DNA from: Streptomyces sp. R28 | GTDB lineage: Bacteria; Actinomycetota; Actinomycetes; Streptomycetales; Streptomycetaceae | Assembly (NCBI RefSeq): GCF_041052385.1 | Contig: NZ_CP163439.1 | Location: 1,656,001 to 1,720,000, forward strand | Reading direction: 5' to 3' | Length of the DNA stretch: 64,000 bases | Shown here: positions 46,234-57,624 of the stretch, one piece after another | How positions within the stretch are numbered: the first letter of the stretch is position 1 | Layout: each line of letters begins with the position of its first letter | The notes under the pieces: model-generated | Told to the model about the DNA's origin: nothing | Seen by the model: only the letters and a program-made list of their open reading frames with translations | Databases searched by the model: none | Translations under genes and position numbers: made by a program

Positions 46234-46283
46234 AGCGCCGTCAGCCGGACCGTTCCCGCGCCGGGACCCCTACCGTCTGCACT

Positions 46284-46811
46284 GTGCCGTCCGGAGGAAG
46301 CAGACCGCGTCCGGCCCCGACCGGCGACCGCCACTGGCGTGACGACGCCCGATTCGCCATGGGCTGCTCCCTGGCCTTCCTCGGCATGGCCCTGCTCGTC
46401 GACTACGACGCGCGGACCCTGACCACGCCCCGGGCCCTGCTGTGGCTGGTGCTGACGGCCGTGGTCTTCACGATCCTGCTCCCCCAGCGCGTGACCGCGG
46501 GCCCGGGATGGCTGGCGGTGCGTGGCCTCGTACGACGGCAGGCGGTGCGCACGGACGCGCTGGTGACGGTACGGCAGTACGGCGACATCTCCGCGCACCT
46601 GACCCTGTGCGACACGGACGGCCACCGCCTGGAACTGGACCCACGGATCCTCGTCGCCAACCCGCTGCTGTGGCACGAGCTGGACACCGGGGTACGCCGC
46701 TCGCGCCAACGCGGGACGCTGCGCGAAGGCGTGGACGTGCTGGAGCAGCTGGGGCATCAGATCGACGACGCGACGGCGCGAGCGGTGCTCAAGGCGTCGG
46801 GGTTCTCCTGA
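46284..46811 (+). CDS. Hypothetical membrane protein
   Basis: 175 residues, GTG start. Two adjacent membrane helices (FAMGCSLAFLGMALLVDYDARTL and ALLWLVLTAVVFTILLP) are followed by a soluble part with a PH-like look (RVTAGPGWLAVRGLVRRQAVRTDALVTVRQYGDISAHLTLCDTDGHRLELDPRIL). Family not named; probably a bitopic or hairpin membrane protein. A tandem GCGTCAAG box upstream hints at two-component control. Confidence 0.75.
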   Translation: MPSGGSRPRPAPTGDRHWRDDARFAMGCSLAFLGMALLVDYDARTLTTPRALLWLVLTAVVFTILLPQRVTAGPGWLAVRGLVRRQAVRTDALVTVRQYGDISAHLTLCDTDGHRLELDPRILVANPLLWHELDTGVRRSRQRGTLREGVDVLEQLGHQIDDATARAVLKASGFS

Positions 46812-46897
46812 ACTCCGCACTACGGTAGGGATCGCCGCACAGGCGACAACTTACGACAAAGCCCCCACATCCCCCACCGTCAGCGAGGCGCTCCCCC

Positions 46898-47317
46898 ATG
46901 ACCCTGAGCATCCGCAACCAACTCCCCGGCACGATCACCGCCATCACCCCCGGCGAGGTCATGGCAACGGTCAAGCTCCGCCTCAGCGGCGGCCAGGACC
47001 TCACCGCGGCGATCACCCTGGAGGCCGTCGAGGATCTCGGCTTGGCCGAAGGCACCGCCGTGAAGGCCCTCGTGAAGGCGACGGAGATCTCCCTCGCCAC
47101 GGCCCCGATCGAGGGCCTGTCGATCCGCAACCAGCTTCCCGGCACGATCACCGGCATCGCCACGGGCGGCGCGATGGCCTCGGTCAAGATCGCCGTGGAG
47201 GGCGGCGCCCTGACCGCGGCCATCACCAGGGACGCCACCACCGACCTCGTCCTCTCCCCCGGCGCCCCGGTTGTCGCGCTGGTCAAGGCGACGGAGGTCG
47301 CCCTGTCGACGGCGTGA
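46898..47317 (+). CDS. Double TOBE (Mop-type) domain molybdate-binding protein
   Basis: 139 residues made of two near-identical ~68-residue TOBE/Mop domains: LSIRNQLPGTITAITPGEVMATVKLRL at residue 3 and LSIRNQLPGTITGIATGGAMASVKIAV at residue 74, each ending in VKALVKATEISLAT or VVALVKATEVALST. Mop proteins oligomerise to store or sense molybdate or tungstate oxyanions in the cytoplasm. No ModABC transporter genes are adjacent. A terminator hairpin lies between it and the convergent gcvP. Confidence 0.92.
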   Translation: MTLSIRNQLPGTITAITPGEVMATVKLRLSGGQDLTAAITLEAVEDLGLAEGTAVKALVKATEISLATAPIEGLSIRNQLPGTITGIATGGAMASVKIAVEGGALTAAITRDATTDLVLSPGAPVVALVKATEVALSTA

Positions 47318-47321
47318 CACA

Positions 47322-47363
47322 GAAGGGCCCCGCCCGGCCGGGAAGGCCAGGGCGGAGCCCTTC
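47322..47363. terminator. Bidirectional hairpin between TOBE gene and gcvP
   Basis: GAAGGGCCCCGCCC pairs with GGGCGGAGCCCTTC with one mismatch; GGCC arms sit inside the loop. Confidence 0.8.
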
Positions 47364-47414
47364 GTTCACCTACGTCCGAACGTGAGTCCGTCGGTACGTC
47401 AGCCCCTCGGCAGG

Positions 47415-50300
<2,886 letters not shown>

Positions 50301-50356
50301 TGCGGAGGCCTCCTGGTCTGACACGACCTTCGAGGGGCACCACGGCACGGGTACCC

Positions 50357-50566
50357 CGACGGCCTCCCCCTCTGTCATCTCAACCTGAGAGCTTCACCGG
50401 GGCACCCAAGGGCTCCCGGCTTTCACCGTCGGTGAGAGCGGAAGCCGTCGACCCCCGCCCTGCTTTCCAGAGTGACCTCGTCCGTGCGGTACGTGTGCCT
50501 GAGAGATTCCGGGGAGGATTTGCTCCTTCGGCGCCTCCGGATGGTGTCCGAAGGACTCTCCCGCGC
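50357..50566 (-). ncRNA. Tandem glycine riboswitch upstream of gcvP
   Basis: Read on the minus strand, two aptamers follow each other. The first runs from GCGGGAGAGTCC through GGCGCCGAAGGAGCAAATCC to AATCTCTCAGGCAC. The second runs from CCGCTCTCACCGACGG through GGTGCCCCGGTGAAGCTC to CTCAGGTTGAGATGACAG and GAGGGGGAGGC. These are the conserved cores of the gcvT-type glycine riboswitch, about 60 bases upstream of the gcvP start. Glycine binding should turn on expression of the cleavage enzyme. Confidence 0.95.
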
Positions 50567-50686
50567 GGGGTCAGCAGCCGCTAGCCAGCCTACCAGCGGG
50601 GTCCACGCACTGACTTTCGAGTGGCCGCGCTCCCCAATGTGCCTTTTCGTAGTGCTTACGGATGAGTTGCGACCAGTGGAGGCCCC

Positions 50687-51094
50687 GTGCAGACCGACAT
50701 CGATCCGCGCCACCTGATCGGCCGCAAGGCCTTCGACCGCAGCGGCACCAAGATCGGCACCATCGACGAGGTCTACCTCGACGACGCGACCGGAGTGCCG
50801 GAATGGGCGGCGATACGCACCGGCCTGTTCTCCCGGGACGCCTTCGTCCCCCTGGAGCCCAGCGAACTGGTCGAAGGCACCCTCCATGTCCCCTTCGACC
50901 GCGCCCTGATCAAGGACGCCCCCGACTTCGGCGTAGGCCGCCACCTCTCCCCCGAACAGGAACTCCAGCTCTACCACCACTACGGCCTTGACGTGGCCCC
51001 TCCCTCCACGCCCCCGGACCGAGACTTCGGCAACTTGGCAGGCACGGAAACCCCAGAGGACAACGGCCCCCGGACAACGCACCCACACCCCTGA
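50687..51094 (+). CDS. PRC-barrel domain protein
   Basis: 135 residues, GTG start behind GTGGAGGCCCC. The PRC-barrel covers about residues 6-85: DPRHLIGRKAFDRSGTKIGTIDEVYLDDATGVPEWAAIRTGLFSRDAFVPL. A basic and Pro-rich end follows. PRC-barrels occur in RimM and photosynthetic reaction centres; this stand-alone soluble form is common in actinobacteria and lacks a defined role. Divergent from gcvP. Confidence 0.88.
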   Translation: MQTDIDPRHLIGRKAFDRSGTKIGTIDEVYLDDATGVPEWAAIRTGLFSRDAFVPLEPSELVEGTLHVPFDRALIKDAPDFGVGRHLSPEQELQLYHHYGLDVAPPSTPPDRDFGNLAGTETPEDNGPRTTHPHP

Positions 51095-51608
51095 CTACGA
51101 CCAGCCACACCGGGCGACCACCTCCCCCGACCACACCGCCGCTGCGGCCGCAAAACAGCGCGCCCCGCCGACACAGCTGCGACCACCGCGGCAGGACGAA
51201 CCGCCCGAGAGGCCAAGCCGCGGACACGGCTACAGGACAGATCGCTTCAGCATGCGCGGCTGCCGACACCACGGCACGACAAACCCCCCACAGCCGTCGC
51301 CGCTGCCGACACCGCCACAGCCAAGATCGCCCCACCATGTACAGCCGCGGGCACACTGCACGACGGCCCCCTGTAGCCATAGCCGCGGACACCGCCCCAG
51401 GAGAACCGCCCAGCGGGCACAGCCGACGCAACCACCGCACGACGGGCCACCCCAGCGGCCGTAGCCGCGGACACCGCCCCAGGGCATGGGCGCAGCGGCA
51501 CCCCGCCGACGCGGGCGAGCGACCCCACCTCCACGGACCACCACCACGCCGGACCACCACTACACCGGGCAAGCAGCGACGCCGCACGGCAGCGTCCACC
51601 CCCGCCCC
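51095..51608. repeat. Repeat-rich spacer of about 510 bases
   Basis: A degenerate array built from variants of agccgcggacaccgcc and accgccccag. A 22-base stretch is identical at 51380-51401 and 51462-51483, 82 bases apart; weaker copies occur at about 51217, 51342 and 51250-51300. Several frames stay open only because the composition is biased, with no conserved protein pattern or ribosome-binding site. No gene is called. Confidence 0.6.
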
Positions 51609-53078
51609 CTACCCACGCGCCACAGGCATCTCCCCGACCTCCCCGCCGTTCCCCTCCGCCGATCCGGCCTCCCCCGCCCCTAAGACCCCACCAGCCCCAG
51701 ATACACCGGGCCCCTCACGTCCCCCAGAGCCTCCAGGTCTGGCCCGCACCAACGGCAACGGATCCGCCCCTTCCAACCCGGGGTCGTCGACCCGGAACGT
51801 CCGCACCCGCCCCGGCTCCGAAGATTCAGGGGTCTCAAACCGCACAGTCACCCGCCCAAGCCCGCTCCCCTGGACCCACCCGTGCCCGTACTCGGCATGC
51901 CGCACATCGTGCCCCGCAGGCCACCGCCGCTCGACAGGCACAGCCTGCAGCTCCTCCGCAGGCTCCTCCCGGCCGCCCTCCTCCTCGGAGTGCTCGACCT
52001 GCTCCCCCGCCGCCTGTGCGAAGAGATCTTCCTGCGTGTAGTCGGCCAGCCCACTGACCCCGACCCCCAGCAGCCGCACGCCACCCGTCGTGTCCACGGA
52101 CTCCAGCAGCCGCGCCGCAGCCTCCCGCACCACCGCCGGATCATCCGTGGGCCCACGCAGCGTCTCGGAACGGGTCAACGTCGAGAAGTCGTACCGCCGC
52201 ACCTTCAGCACGATGGTCCGCCCGGACAACCCCGCCCCACGCAGCCGCCGCACACAACGATCGGCAAGCCGCTGCACCTCCAGGCCCACCCGAACCCGGT
52301 CGTGAATGTCCACGTCATAGGTGTCCTCCACCGACACGGACTTGGCCTCCCGCTCGGCCACCACCGGCCGCTCGTCGTGCGCCAGCGCCATGGCGTACAG
52401 GGCATGCCCATGAGCCTTGCCCAGCAGCCGAACCAGCTCGTCCTCACCCGCCTCGGCGATCTCCTCGACCGTGTGGATCCCGGCACGCCGCAGATGATCC
52501 CCCGTCGCCGGCCCCACGCCCGGCAGAGTCCGCACGGACATCGGCCCGAGCAGCGCCCGCTCGCTCCCGGGCTCGATCACCACCAACCCATCGGGCTTGG
52601 CCTGCTCCGAGGCGATCTTCGCCAGCATCTTGGACGCGGCCAGGCCCACCGATCCCGCGAGCCCGGTGGCCGCACGTATGTCAGCGCGCAGCTTCGCCCC
52701 CACCAACCGCGCGGACCCCTCGTCCCAGGCCGCTCCCCCGGCCTCCAGATCCACGAAGGCCTCGTCCAGGCTCAGCGGCTCCACCAGCGGCGACAGCTCC
52801 CGCAGCAGCGCCATCACCTGCTCGCTGATGTCTCGGTAGATCGCGAAGCGCGGCACAAGATACGCGGCATTCGGCGCCAGTCGGCGCGCCTGGGCCATGG
52901 GCATCGCCGAGTGAACCCCGAAGACCCGAGCCTCGTAGGACGCCGTGGCGACGACTCCCCGCGGCCCGAGCCCGCCCACGATCACGGCCTTCCCGCGCAG
53001 GCTCGGCTTGGATGCCTGCTCCACCGAGGCGTAGAAGGCATCCATGTCGAGATGCAGGATCGTAGGCGCGTTCCTCAC
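51609..53078 (-). CDS. dinB: DNA polymerase IV (Y-family translesion polymerase)
   Basis: 489 residues. The Y-family signature ILHLDMDAFYASVEQASKPSLRGKAVIVGG at the N-terminus, catalytic SLDEAFVDLE near residue 103, the YEARVFGVHSAMPMAQARRL fingers, and the LPGVGPATGDHLRRAGIHTVEEIAEA HhH thumb are all present. A little finger follows. The C-terminus carries a ~130-residue addition with an acidic patch, a small beta domain (WPAGHDVRHAEYGHGWVQGSGLGRVTVRFETP) and a Gly/Glu-rich tail; no clear beta-clamp motif was found in it, except that QEDLF (near residue 340) fits a clamp motif. GTG start at 53078. Confidence 0.93.
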   Translation of the reverse strand: MRNAPTILHLDMDAFYASVEQASKPSLRGKAVIVGGLGPRGVVATASYEARVFGVHSAMPMAQARRLAPNAAYLVPRFAIYRDISEQVMALLRELSPLVEPLSLDEAFVDLEAGGAAWDEGSARLVGAKLRADIRAATGLAGSVGLAASKMLAKIASEQAKPDGLVVIEPGSERALLGPMSVRTLPGVGPATGDHLRRAGIHTVEEIAEAGEDELVRLLGKAHGHALYAMALAHDERPVVAEREAKSVSVEDTYDVDIHDRVRVGLEVQRLADRCVRRLRGAGLSGRTIVLKVRRYDFSTLTRSETLRGPTDDPAVVREAAARLLESVDTTGGVRLLGVGVSGLADYTQEDLFAQAAGEQVEHSEEEGGREEPAEELQAVPVERRWPAGHDVRHAEYGHGWVQGSGLGRVTVRFETPESSEPGRVRTFRVDDPGLEGADPLPLVRARPGGSGGREGPGVSGAGGVLGAGEAGSAEGNGGEVGEMPVARG

Positions 53079-53201
53079 ATCTCCGATGCTGCCTCACGCC
53101 ACTGACAATGCCCTGCTACGACCGCCTGGCCCACGACCGCCGTACCTCGCCCTACCCGCCCGACCACTGCGAGGCACCTCGGCGAAGACCGCAAAGGCCG
53201 C

Positions 53202-53860
53202 TCAGACCGCCCGGTTGCGCCGCCGAGCCAGCTCGTCCGCCGGATTGTGCCCGACCAACGTCTCCCCGGTGTCGATCCGCTCCCCGTGCAGCTGCGACAG
53301 GGCACTCTCACGTCCCGCCACACCACGCCCACGGCGATCCCGAAGATCCCCTGCCCACCCTGGAGCAGCGCATGGACCTCGTCCGGCGAGGTGCACTCGT
53401 AGACCGTCGCACCGTCGCTCATGAGCGTCATGCGCTCCAGATCACGAAAGCCCCGCTCCCGCAGATGCTGCACGGCGGTACGGATGTTCTGCAACGAGAC
53501 ACCGGTGTCGAGGAACCGCTTGACGATCTTCAGGACGACGACGTCCCGGAAGCTGTAGAGCCGCTGGGTTCCCGACCCGTACGCGGGCCGCACGCTCGGC
53601 TCGACGAGCCCGGTGCGCGCCCAGTAGTCCAGTTGCCGGTACGTGATGCCGGCGGCCGCACACGCCGTCGGACCGCGGTAGCCGATCTGCTCGGTCTCCA
53701 TGGACGCCGCCCCTCCGCCACTGCTCGGCACGGCCGTCGGTCGCTGCGTAGCGTGATCGGCCGCGCTGCCCTGAAGCGGGCTCTGAAGCGGGTACGGGCC
53801 GCTCGCCCCGAAACCGCGTCCGGGGGCACCCCCAGCCGTACCGTCGCCGCTGCTTCTCAC
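53202..53860 (-). pseudogene. MerR family regulator, frameshifted near its C-terminus
   Basis: From GTG 53860 (GGAGGTCGGC upstream) comes a ~60-residue disordered N-terminus, then the MerR winged helix (TACAAAGITYRQLDYWARTGLVEPSVRPAYGSGTQRLYSFRDVVVLKIVKRFLDTGVSLQNIRTAVQHLRERGF) and the family's C-terminal domain. The frame breaks near 53308-53312: after WRDV the sequence should read ESALSQLHGERIDTGETLVGHNPADELARRRNRAV, which is present one base out of register and ends at 53202. One missing G explains it. In the actual frame translation runs on to 53075 and overlaps the dinB start. The gene belongs to the conserved MerR-DUF151-MerR-FHA block. Confidence 0.85.
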
Positions 53861-53890
53861 GCCGACCTCCGTCCTTGACCTGCCTTCTCG

Positions 53891-53946
53891 ACGGTAGGCA
53901 GTCACCAGGGGTGCGTCAACGATCGCCACACTCGGCACGCCGAGTG
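53891..53946 (-). promoter_or_regulatory. Promoter and dyad upstream of the MerR gene
   Basis: On the minus strand TTGACG (53914-53919), a 17-base spacer and TACCGT (53891-53896) form a good HrdB-type promoter, about 30 bases from the start codon. Immediately upstream, CACTCGGC (53929-53936) and GCCGAGTG (53939-53946) are perfect arms with a 2-base spacer, a probable binding site for a regulator. Confidence 0.65.
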
Positions 53947-54126
53947 ATAATCACCCTAGGAGTGGTTTCCCGTACCCCACCGCGGGGAAAGGCTAGCCGA
54001 ATGCGCTCGGAGCAAGGCGTAGGACGCTCGCGCTCGCCGCTGGCAAATACCGGCATTTGAGTTGTAACCGACTGTGGGCCGCACCACCACGGACCGCGAG
54101 TCCGTCGGGCCGCCGCCCACGCCGCC

Positions 54127-54600
54127 TCACTGACTGCTGGTGCCGAAGTCCTCGGGCGAGATCTGGTCGAGGAACTCGCGGAACTTCTCCACCTCGTCCT
54201 CCTGCTCGTCCGGGATCGCGATGCCCGCGTCGTCGAGCACCCCGTCGCTCCCGTAGATCGGCGTTCCGGTGCGCAAGGCCAGCGCTATGGCATCGGACGG
54301 GCGGGCGCTCACCTCGACGCCGCTGGCGAAGACCAGCTCGGCGTAGAAGACGCCCTCACGCAGATCCGTGATGCGTACTTCGGTGAGCTCCTGGCCGACG
54401 GCCTCCAGCACGTCCTTGAACAGGTCGTGGGTCAGCGGTCGCGCGGGGGCCATGCCCTGCTGGGCGAAAGCGATCGCCGTCGCCTCCCCCGGCCCGATCC
54501 AGATGGGGAGGTAGCGGTCGCCTCCCACTTCGCGCAGGAGCACGATCGGTTGGTTGGAGGGCATTTCGACCCGGACACCTACGACATCGAGCTCGTTCAC
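54127..54600 (-). CDS. Bifunctional nuclease domain (DUF151) protein
   Basis: 157 residues, GTG start. The DUF151 core is complete: NELDVVGVRVEMPSNQPIVLLREVGGDRYLPIWIGPGEATAIAFAQQG, RPLTHDLFKDVLEAVGQELTEVRI, and SARPSDAIALALRTGTPIYGSDGVLDDAG, with an acidic C-terminal tail. Plant and mycobacterial relatives have nuclease activity, but the cellular role in actinobacteria is open. It lies between the two MerR genes, the same order as in corynebacteria (nuclease between FtsR and a second MerR). Confidence 0.93.
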   Translation of the reverse strand: MNELDVVGVRVEMPSNQPIVLLREVGGDRYLPIWIGPGEATAIAFAQQGMAPARPLTHDLFKDVLEAVGQELTEVRITDLREGVFYAELVFASGVEVSARPSDAIALALRTGTPIYGSDGVLDDAGIAIPDEQEDEVEKFREFLDQISPEDFGTSSQ

Positions 54601-54685
54601 ACAGCAACCCTAGGCCGTGCTCGGGACGTTTGGGTAGTCGGGCAGAGAACGGGTGGCCGATCCGCCCTTCCTGTGCATGCCCCGC

Positions 54686-55423
54686 TCAGGGCAGCCGTAC
54701 CCCGAGAGCGGTCTGCACCAGCGCGGCGTGCAGCTTCACCGTCAGCCCCGCGAGCTCCTTCGCACGGGCCTCCGCGTGTGCCCTGGTCTGCGGATTGCGG
54801 TGCCGCCTCAGGGGGGCCACGACCTGGTCCACGAGCCCGGCCTCACGGTCGGCAGCGCCCTTCATCACCCGCAGATGCCTTGGCTCGATCCCAAAGCGCC
54901 CCAGCTCGGAGACGAGCGAAGCCACGGTGACCGCCTCCGCGTCGTACACCCCGTCCGCCAGCGGCGTGATCAGCCCGTACGACTCCCACTCCTTGAGCTC
55001 CTGCTCACCGATCTCGGCAGCGGCCAGCAGTTGGGCCCGCCCGATCCGGGCCGCCGTGCGCCTCTCGGCCGGCTCCAGGACGGCTTCGCCGTCCCGCTGA
55101 CGGCCCAGGGCCGGCAGCGGTGCGGCCTCCCCGCGTTCCATGGCGTCAAGGTGCTCACGGATCACCTTGAGCGGCAGATAGTGGTCCCGCTGCATCCTCA
55201 GTACGTGTCCGAGCCGCTCGACGTCCTGCGTACTGAACTTGCGGTACCCCGAGGGGGTCCGCTGAGGCTCGACGAGGCCCTCCGACTCCAGGAAGCGGAT
55301 CTTGGAGATGGTGATGTCAGGGAATTCCTCGCGCAGCGCGTTCAGCACCGTGCCGATGCTCATCAGCCGACTGTCCGTGGCGGCGATGCCGTGCCCGGCA
55401 CCGCCGCTCGGTGATTTCAGCAT
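54686..55423 (-). CDS. ftsR: MerR family regulator, FtsR type
   Basis: 245 residues, ATG 55423. The HTH is LMSIGTVLNALREEFPDITISKIRFLESEGLVEPQRTPSGYRKFSTQDVERLGHVLRMQRDHYLPLKVIREHL. A second helical domain follows (RIGRAQLLAAAEIGEQELKEWESYGLITPLADGVYDAEAVTVASLVSELGRFGIEPRHLRVMKGAADREAGLVDQVVAPLRR). In corynebacteria the gene next to the FHA protein OdhI/GarA encodes FtsR, which activates ftsZ. The same neighbourhood here supports that name, though target genes in Streptomyces are unproven. Confidence 0.85.
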   Translation of the reverse strand: MLKSPSGGAGHGIAATDSRLMSIGTVLNALREEFPDITISKIRFLESEGLVEPQRTPSGYRKFSTQDVERLGHVLRMQRDHYLPLKVIREHLDAMERGEAAPLPALGRQRDGEAVLEPAERRTAARIGRAQLLAAAEIGEQELKEWESYGLITPLADGVYDAEAVTVASLVSELGRFGIEPRHLRVMKGAADREAGLVDQVVAPLRRHRNPQTRAHAEARAKELAGLTVKLHAALVQTALGVRLP

Positions 55424-55464
55424 GGACCTTCCCTGGGTCTCCCCGGACGGGCTCCGGGGGAGGG

Positions 55465-56241
55465 TCAGTAGCCCCGCTGGCTCGCGTAGAACACCAGACG
55501 GTACTTGCCGATCTGGACCTCGTCGCCGTTGTTCAGAGCGACCTGGTCGATCCGCTCGCGGTTGACGTACGTGCCGTTCAGACTGCCGACGTCGGCCACC
55601 GTGAACGAGCCGTCCGGGCTACGCCGGAATTCCACGTGCCGACGCGAGACCGTCACGTCGTCCAGGAAGATGTCGCTCTGCGGGTGCCGACCGGCCGTGG
55701 TCAGATCGCCGTCCAGCAGGAAGCGGCTGCCCGAGTTCGGCCCCCGGCGCACCACCAGCAGCGCGGAACCCAGTGGCAGCGCGTCGACGGCCGCCTGGGC
55801 CTCGGGAGACAGCGCCGGAATCTGCGTCTGGCCGGTGGCCTCGGCGTCGTAGGCCTCAAGGCCGGAAATGGAGATCGTGGAGGTCGTCTCGGACGGACGC
55901 TCGGGCGCCGCACCGGCGCGCAGCGGCGCACCGCAGTTGGAACAGAAGCGGCTGTTCTCCGCGTTGCGGTTACCGCACCTCGTACACACCAGGGCCGACA
56001 TCGGGGAAAACCCTCCACCCGTACTTGAGGTTGACGGTTGCCCGAAACCTATGCCGCCGGACTGGGCAGGGTCAACTGACGGCGCGCCCTGGCCTCCGGG
56101 AATGTCACCGCCCGGCCCAGGCACCTGGTCCCTGAACAGCGGGCGCTGGCCTTCCTCGTCCCCCTGTGCACGATGACGAGCGGTGGCATTGTCGCTGCTC
56201 TCTCGCGCGCTCTTGCCGAACAACTTCGCAAACAACTTCAC
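55465..56241 (-). CDS. FHA domain protein with zinc ribbon (GarA/OdhI-like)
   Basis: 258 residues from GTG 56241 (AAGGGGAAT upstream). Order: a disordered Gly/Gln/Pro region, a zinc ribbon (CTRCGNRNAENSRFCSNCGAPL) near residue 84, an ETTSTISI motif near residue 122 that resembles the phosphorylated ETTS site of GarA/OdhI, and a C-terminal FHA domain (LTTAGRHPQSDIFLDDVTVSRRHVEFRRSPDGSFTVADVGSLNGTYVNRERI). In relatives, a Ser/Thr kinase phosphorylates the threonines and the FHA domain then regulates 2-oxoglutarate metabolism. That role here is inferred from family and context. Confidence 0.9.
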   Translation of the reverse strand: MKLFAKLFGKSARESSDNATARHRAQGDEEGQRPLFRDQVPGPGGDIPGGQGAPSVDPAQSGGIGFGQPSTSSTGGGFSPMSALVCTRCGNRNAENSRFCSNCGAPLRAGAAPERPSETTSTISISGLEAYDAEATGQTQIPALSPEAQAAVDALPLGSALLVVRRGPNSGSRFLLDGDLTTAGRHPQSDIFLDDVTVSRRHVEFRRSPDGSFTVADVGSLNGTYVNRERIDQVALNNGDEVQIGKYRLVFYASQRGY

Positions 56242-56431
56242 GGGCGATTCCCCTTGACCGAAATAGACCCGCCCGTGGGGCAGGACGAACCCTGACTGCA
56301 CTCTCTGAACGACCCGGACACCCTCACAACGTCCGTCTCCACCAGACAGTTTCCACCACGCACCACCCATTCGGTGCGCCGACCCCCCGCAACCTCATGC
56401 CCTCGCCGGATGTCCCCCATGCACCCCCGGT

Positions 56432-57286
56432 TCACTGGGAGGACGACCGAGCGTAGTCAGGCCGCTTCGCCGCTCGCAAGGCGTCCACGACGATCTTGTC
56501 CGACCGCTCGATGGTCACGGTGGCCTGCTCCTTCTCCAGAGTCTGCACCACGCCTCCAGGGATGTTGAGCGCCGGCTCGAGGTCCTGCGGTTTACCGATG
56601 ACCTCGAAACGATAGGGCGCGTTGATCTTGTTCCCGTCGACGCTCACGCTGTTGCCGGAATCCGTCAGATAGGTGCCTGCGACAACGCGTACGCCGTTCA
56701 CCTGGATCGCCTCCGCGCCGGCCGCGCGCAGCTCCTGGATCGCGTCGAGCAGCATGTCCGCCTCGACCGTCCCCTTCGTGTCGTCGATGGTCATCGTGAT
56801 GCCAGGTCCCTGCGCGGCCACCGTGCCCGCCAGAATGCCGAGTTGCCTCTCCTTCTCGACCGTCTGCTTGCGAGCCTCCTCGGCCTGGTTCGAACTGTTC
56901 TCCAGTTCGTCCCGCTGCTTCTCGAGACCTTGCTTCTCGTCATCAAGACGCTGAGTACGGTCGTCCAGTTCATCGAGGATGCGAACGAGATCTTCCTGAC
57001 GTGCGCCACGCAGGGCGCTGTCATCGTCACTGTTCGAGGCGACCTGGACGGCCAGACCGAAGCCGAGGCCGAACAGCAGCACGGCGACGATGAGTTGGGC
57101 CCTGGTCACGCGCGGCGGCCACAGCCCCTTCGCCAGCCGCTGCCGCCCGGTCAGCTCGCTCCGCTGCTCCTCGGGCGCGTCCACGGCCTCGGGCACGGCC
57201 GGCGCCTCGGACGCACCGGCGGCCGGCATTTCCTCCGGCAGTTCCTTGCGCAACCTGTTCTCGGGCGCCTCGTCGTGGTTGCTCAT
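56432..57286 (-). CDS. DUF881 family membrane protein
   Basis: 284 residues. An N-terminal acidic cytoplasmic region, one membrane helix (LIVAVLLFGLGFGLAVQVA), a coiled coil (LDELDDRTQRLDDEKQGLEKQRDELENSSNQAEEARKQTVEKERQLG), then the DUF881 domain (GPGITMTIDDTKGTVEADMLLDAIQELRAAGAEAIQVNGVRVV). The layout resembles divisome-type bitopic proteins. ATG at 57286 with GTGAGG upstream was chosen; GTG 57295 overlapping the preceding stop is equally possible. Second DUF881 copy of the block. Confidence 0.88.
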   Translation of the reverse strand: MSNHDEAPENRLRKELPEEMPAAGASEAPAVPEAVDAPEEQRSELTGRQRLAKGLWPPRVTRAQLIVAVLLFGLGFGLAVQVASNSDDDSALRGARQEDLVRILDELDDRTQRLDDEKQGLEKQRDELENSSNQAEEARKQTVEKERQLGILAGTVAAQGPGITMTIDDTKGTVEADMLLDAIQELRAAGAEAIQVNGVRVVAGTYLTDSGNSVSVDGNKINAPYRFEVIGKPQDLEPALNIPGGVVQTLEKEQATVTIERSDKIVVDALRAAKRPDYARSSSQ

Positions 57287-57291
57287 CGGCC

Positions 57292-57624
57292 TCACGCCCG
57301 GAACACGTGCCGGCGAATCGCCGCGGCGTTCGAGAAGATGCGGATGCCGAGCACCACGACGACTCCGGTGGACAGCTGGGCACCCACGCCCAACTTGTCG
57401 CCCAGGAACACGATCAGCGCGGCCACGACCACATTGGACAGGAACGACACGACGAAGACCTTGTCGTCGAAGATCCCGTCGAGCATGGCCCGCAGCCCTC
57501 CGAAGACGGCGTCGAGAGCCGCCACGACGGCGATCGGCAAGTAAGGCTCGACGACCGCCGGAACCTCAGGCCGGACCAACAGGCCGGCCACGACTCCCAC
57601 GACGAGGCCCAGTACGGCGATCAC
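57292..57624 (-). CDS. Small basic family membrane protein (DUF1290)
   Basis: 110 residues, three to four membrane segments. The family core VVEPYLPIAVVAALDAVFGGLRAMLDGIFDDKVFVVSFLSNVVVAALIVFLGDKLGVG is complete. It sits between two DUF881 genes with 4-base overlaps on both sides or almost so (57621-57624 upstream), so the three are one transcription unit. Function unknown. Confidence 0.92.
   Translation of the reverse strand: MIAVLGLVVGVVAGLLVRPEVPAVVEPYLPIAVVAALDAVFGGLRAMLDGIFDDKVFVVSFLSNVVVAALIVFLGDKLGVGAQLSTGVVVVLGIRIFSNAAAIRRHVFRA

Noticed and set aside
50301..50378. N-terminal extension of gcvP into the riboswitch
   Set aside because: The in-frame ATG at 50378 lies in the conserved second aptamer, and the ATG at 50300 has a strong ribosome-binding site and matches the family start.
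50910..51599. Long open minus-strand frame (~230 codons) in the repeat-rich spacer
   Set aside because: Composition is Arg/Gly/Trp/Cys-biased with no recognised pattern or ribosome-binding site, and it overlaps the PRC-barrel gene; it is open because the DNA is repetitive and GC-rich.
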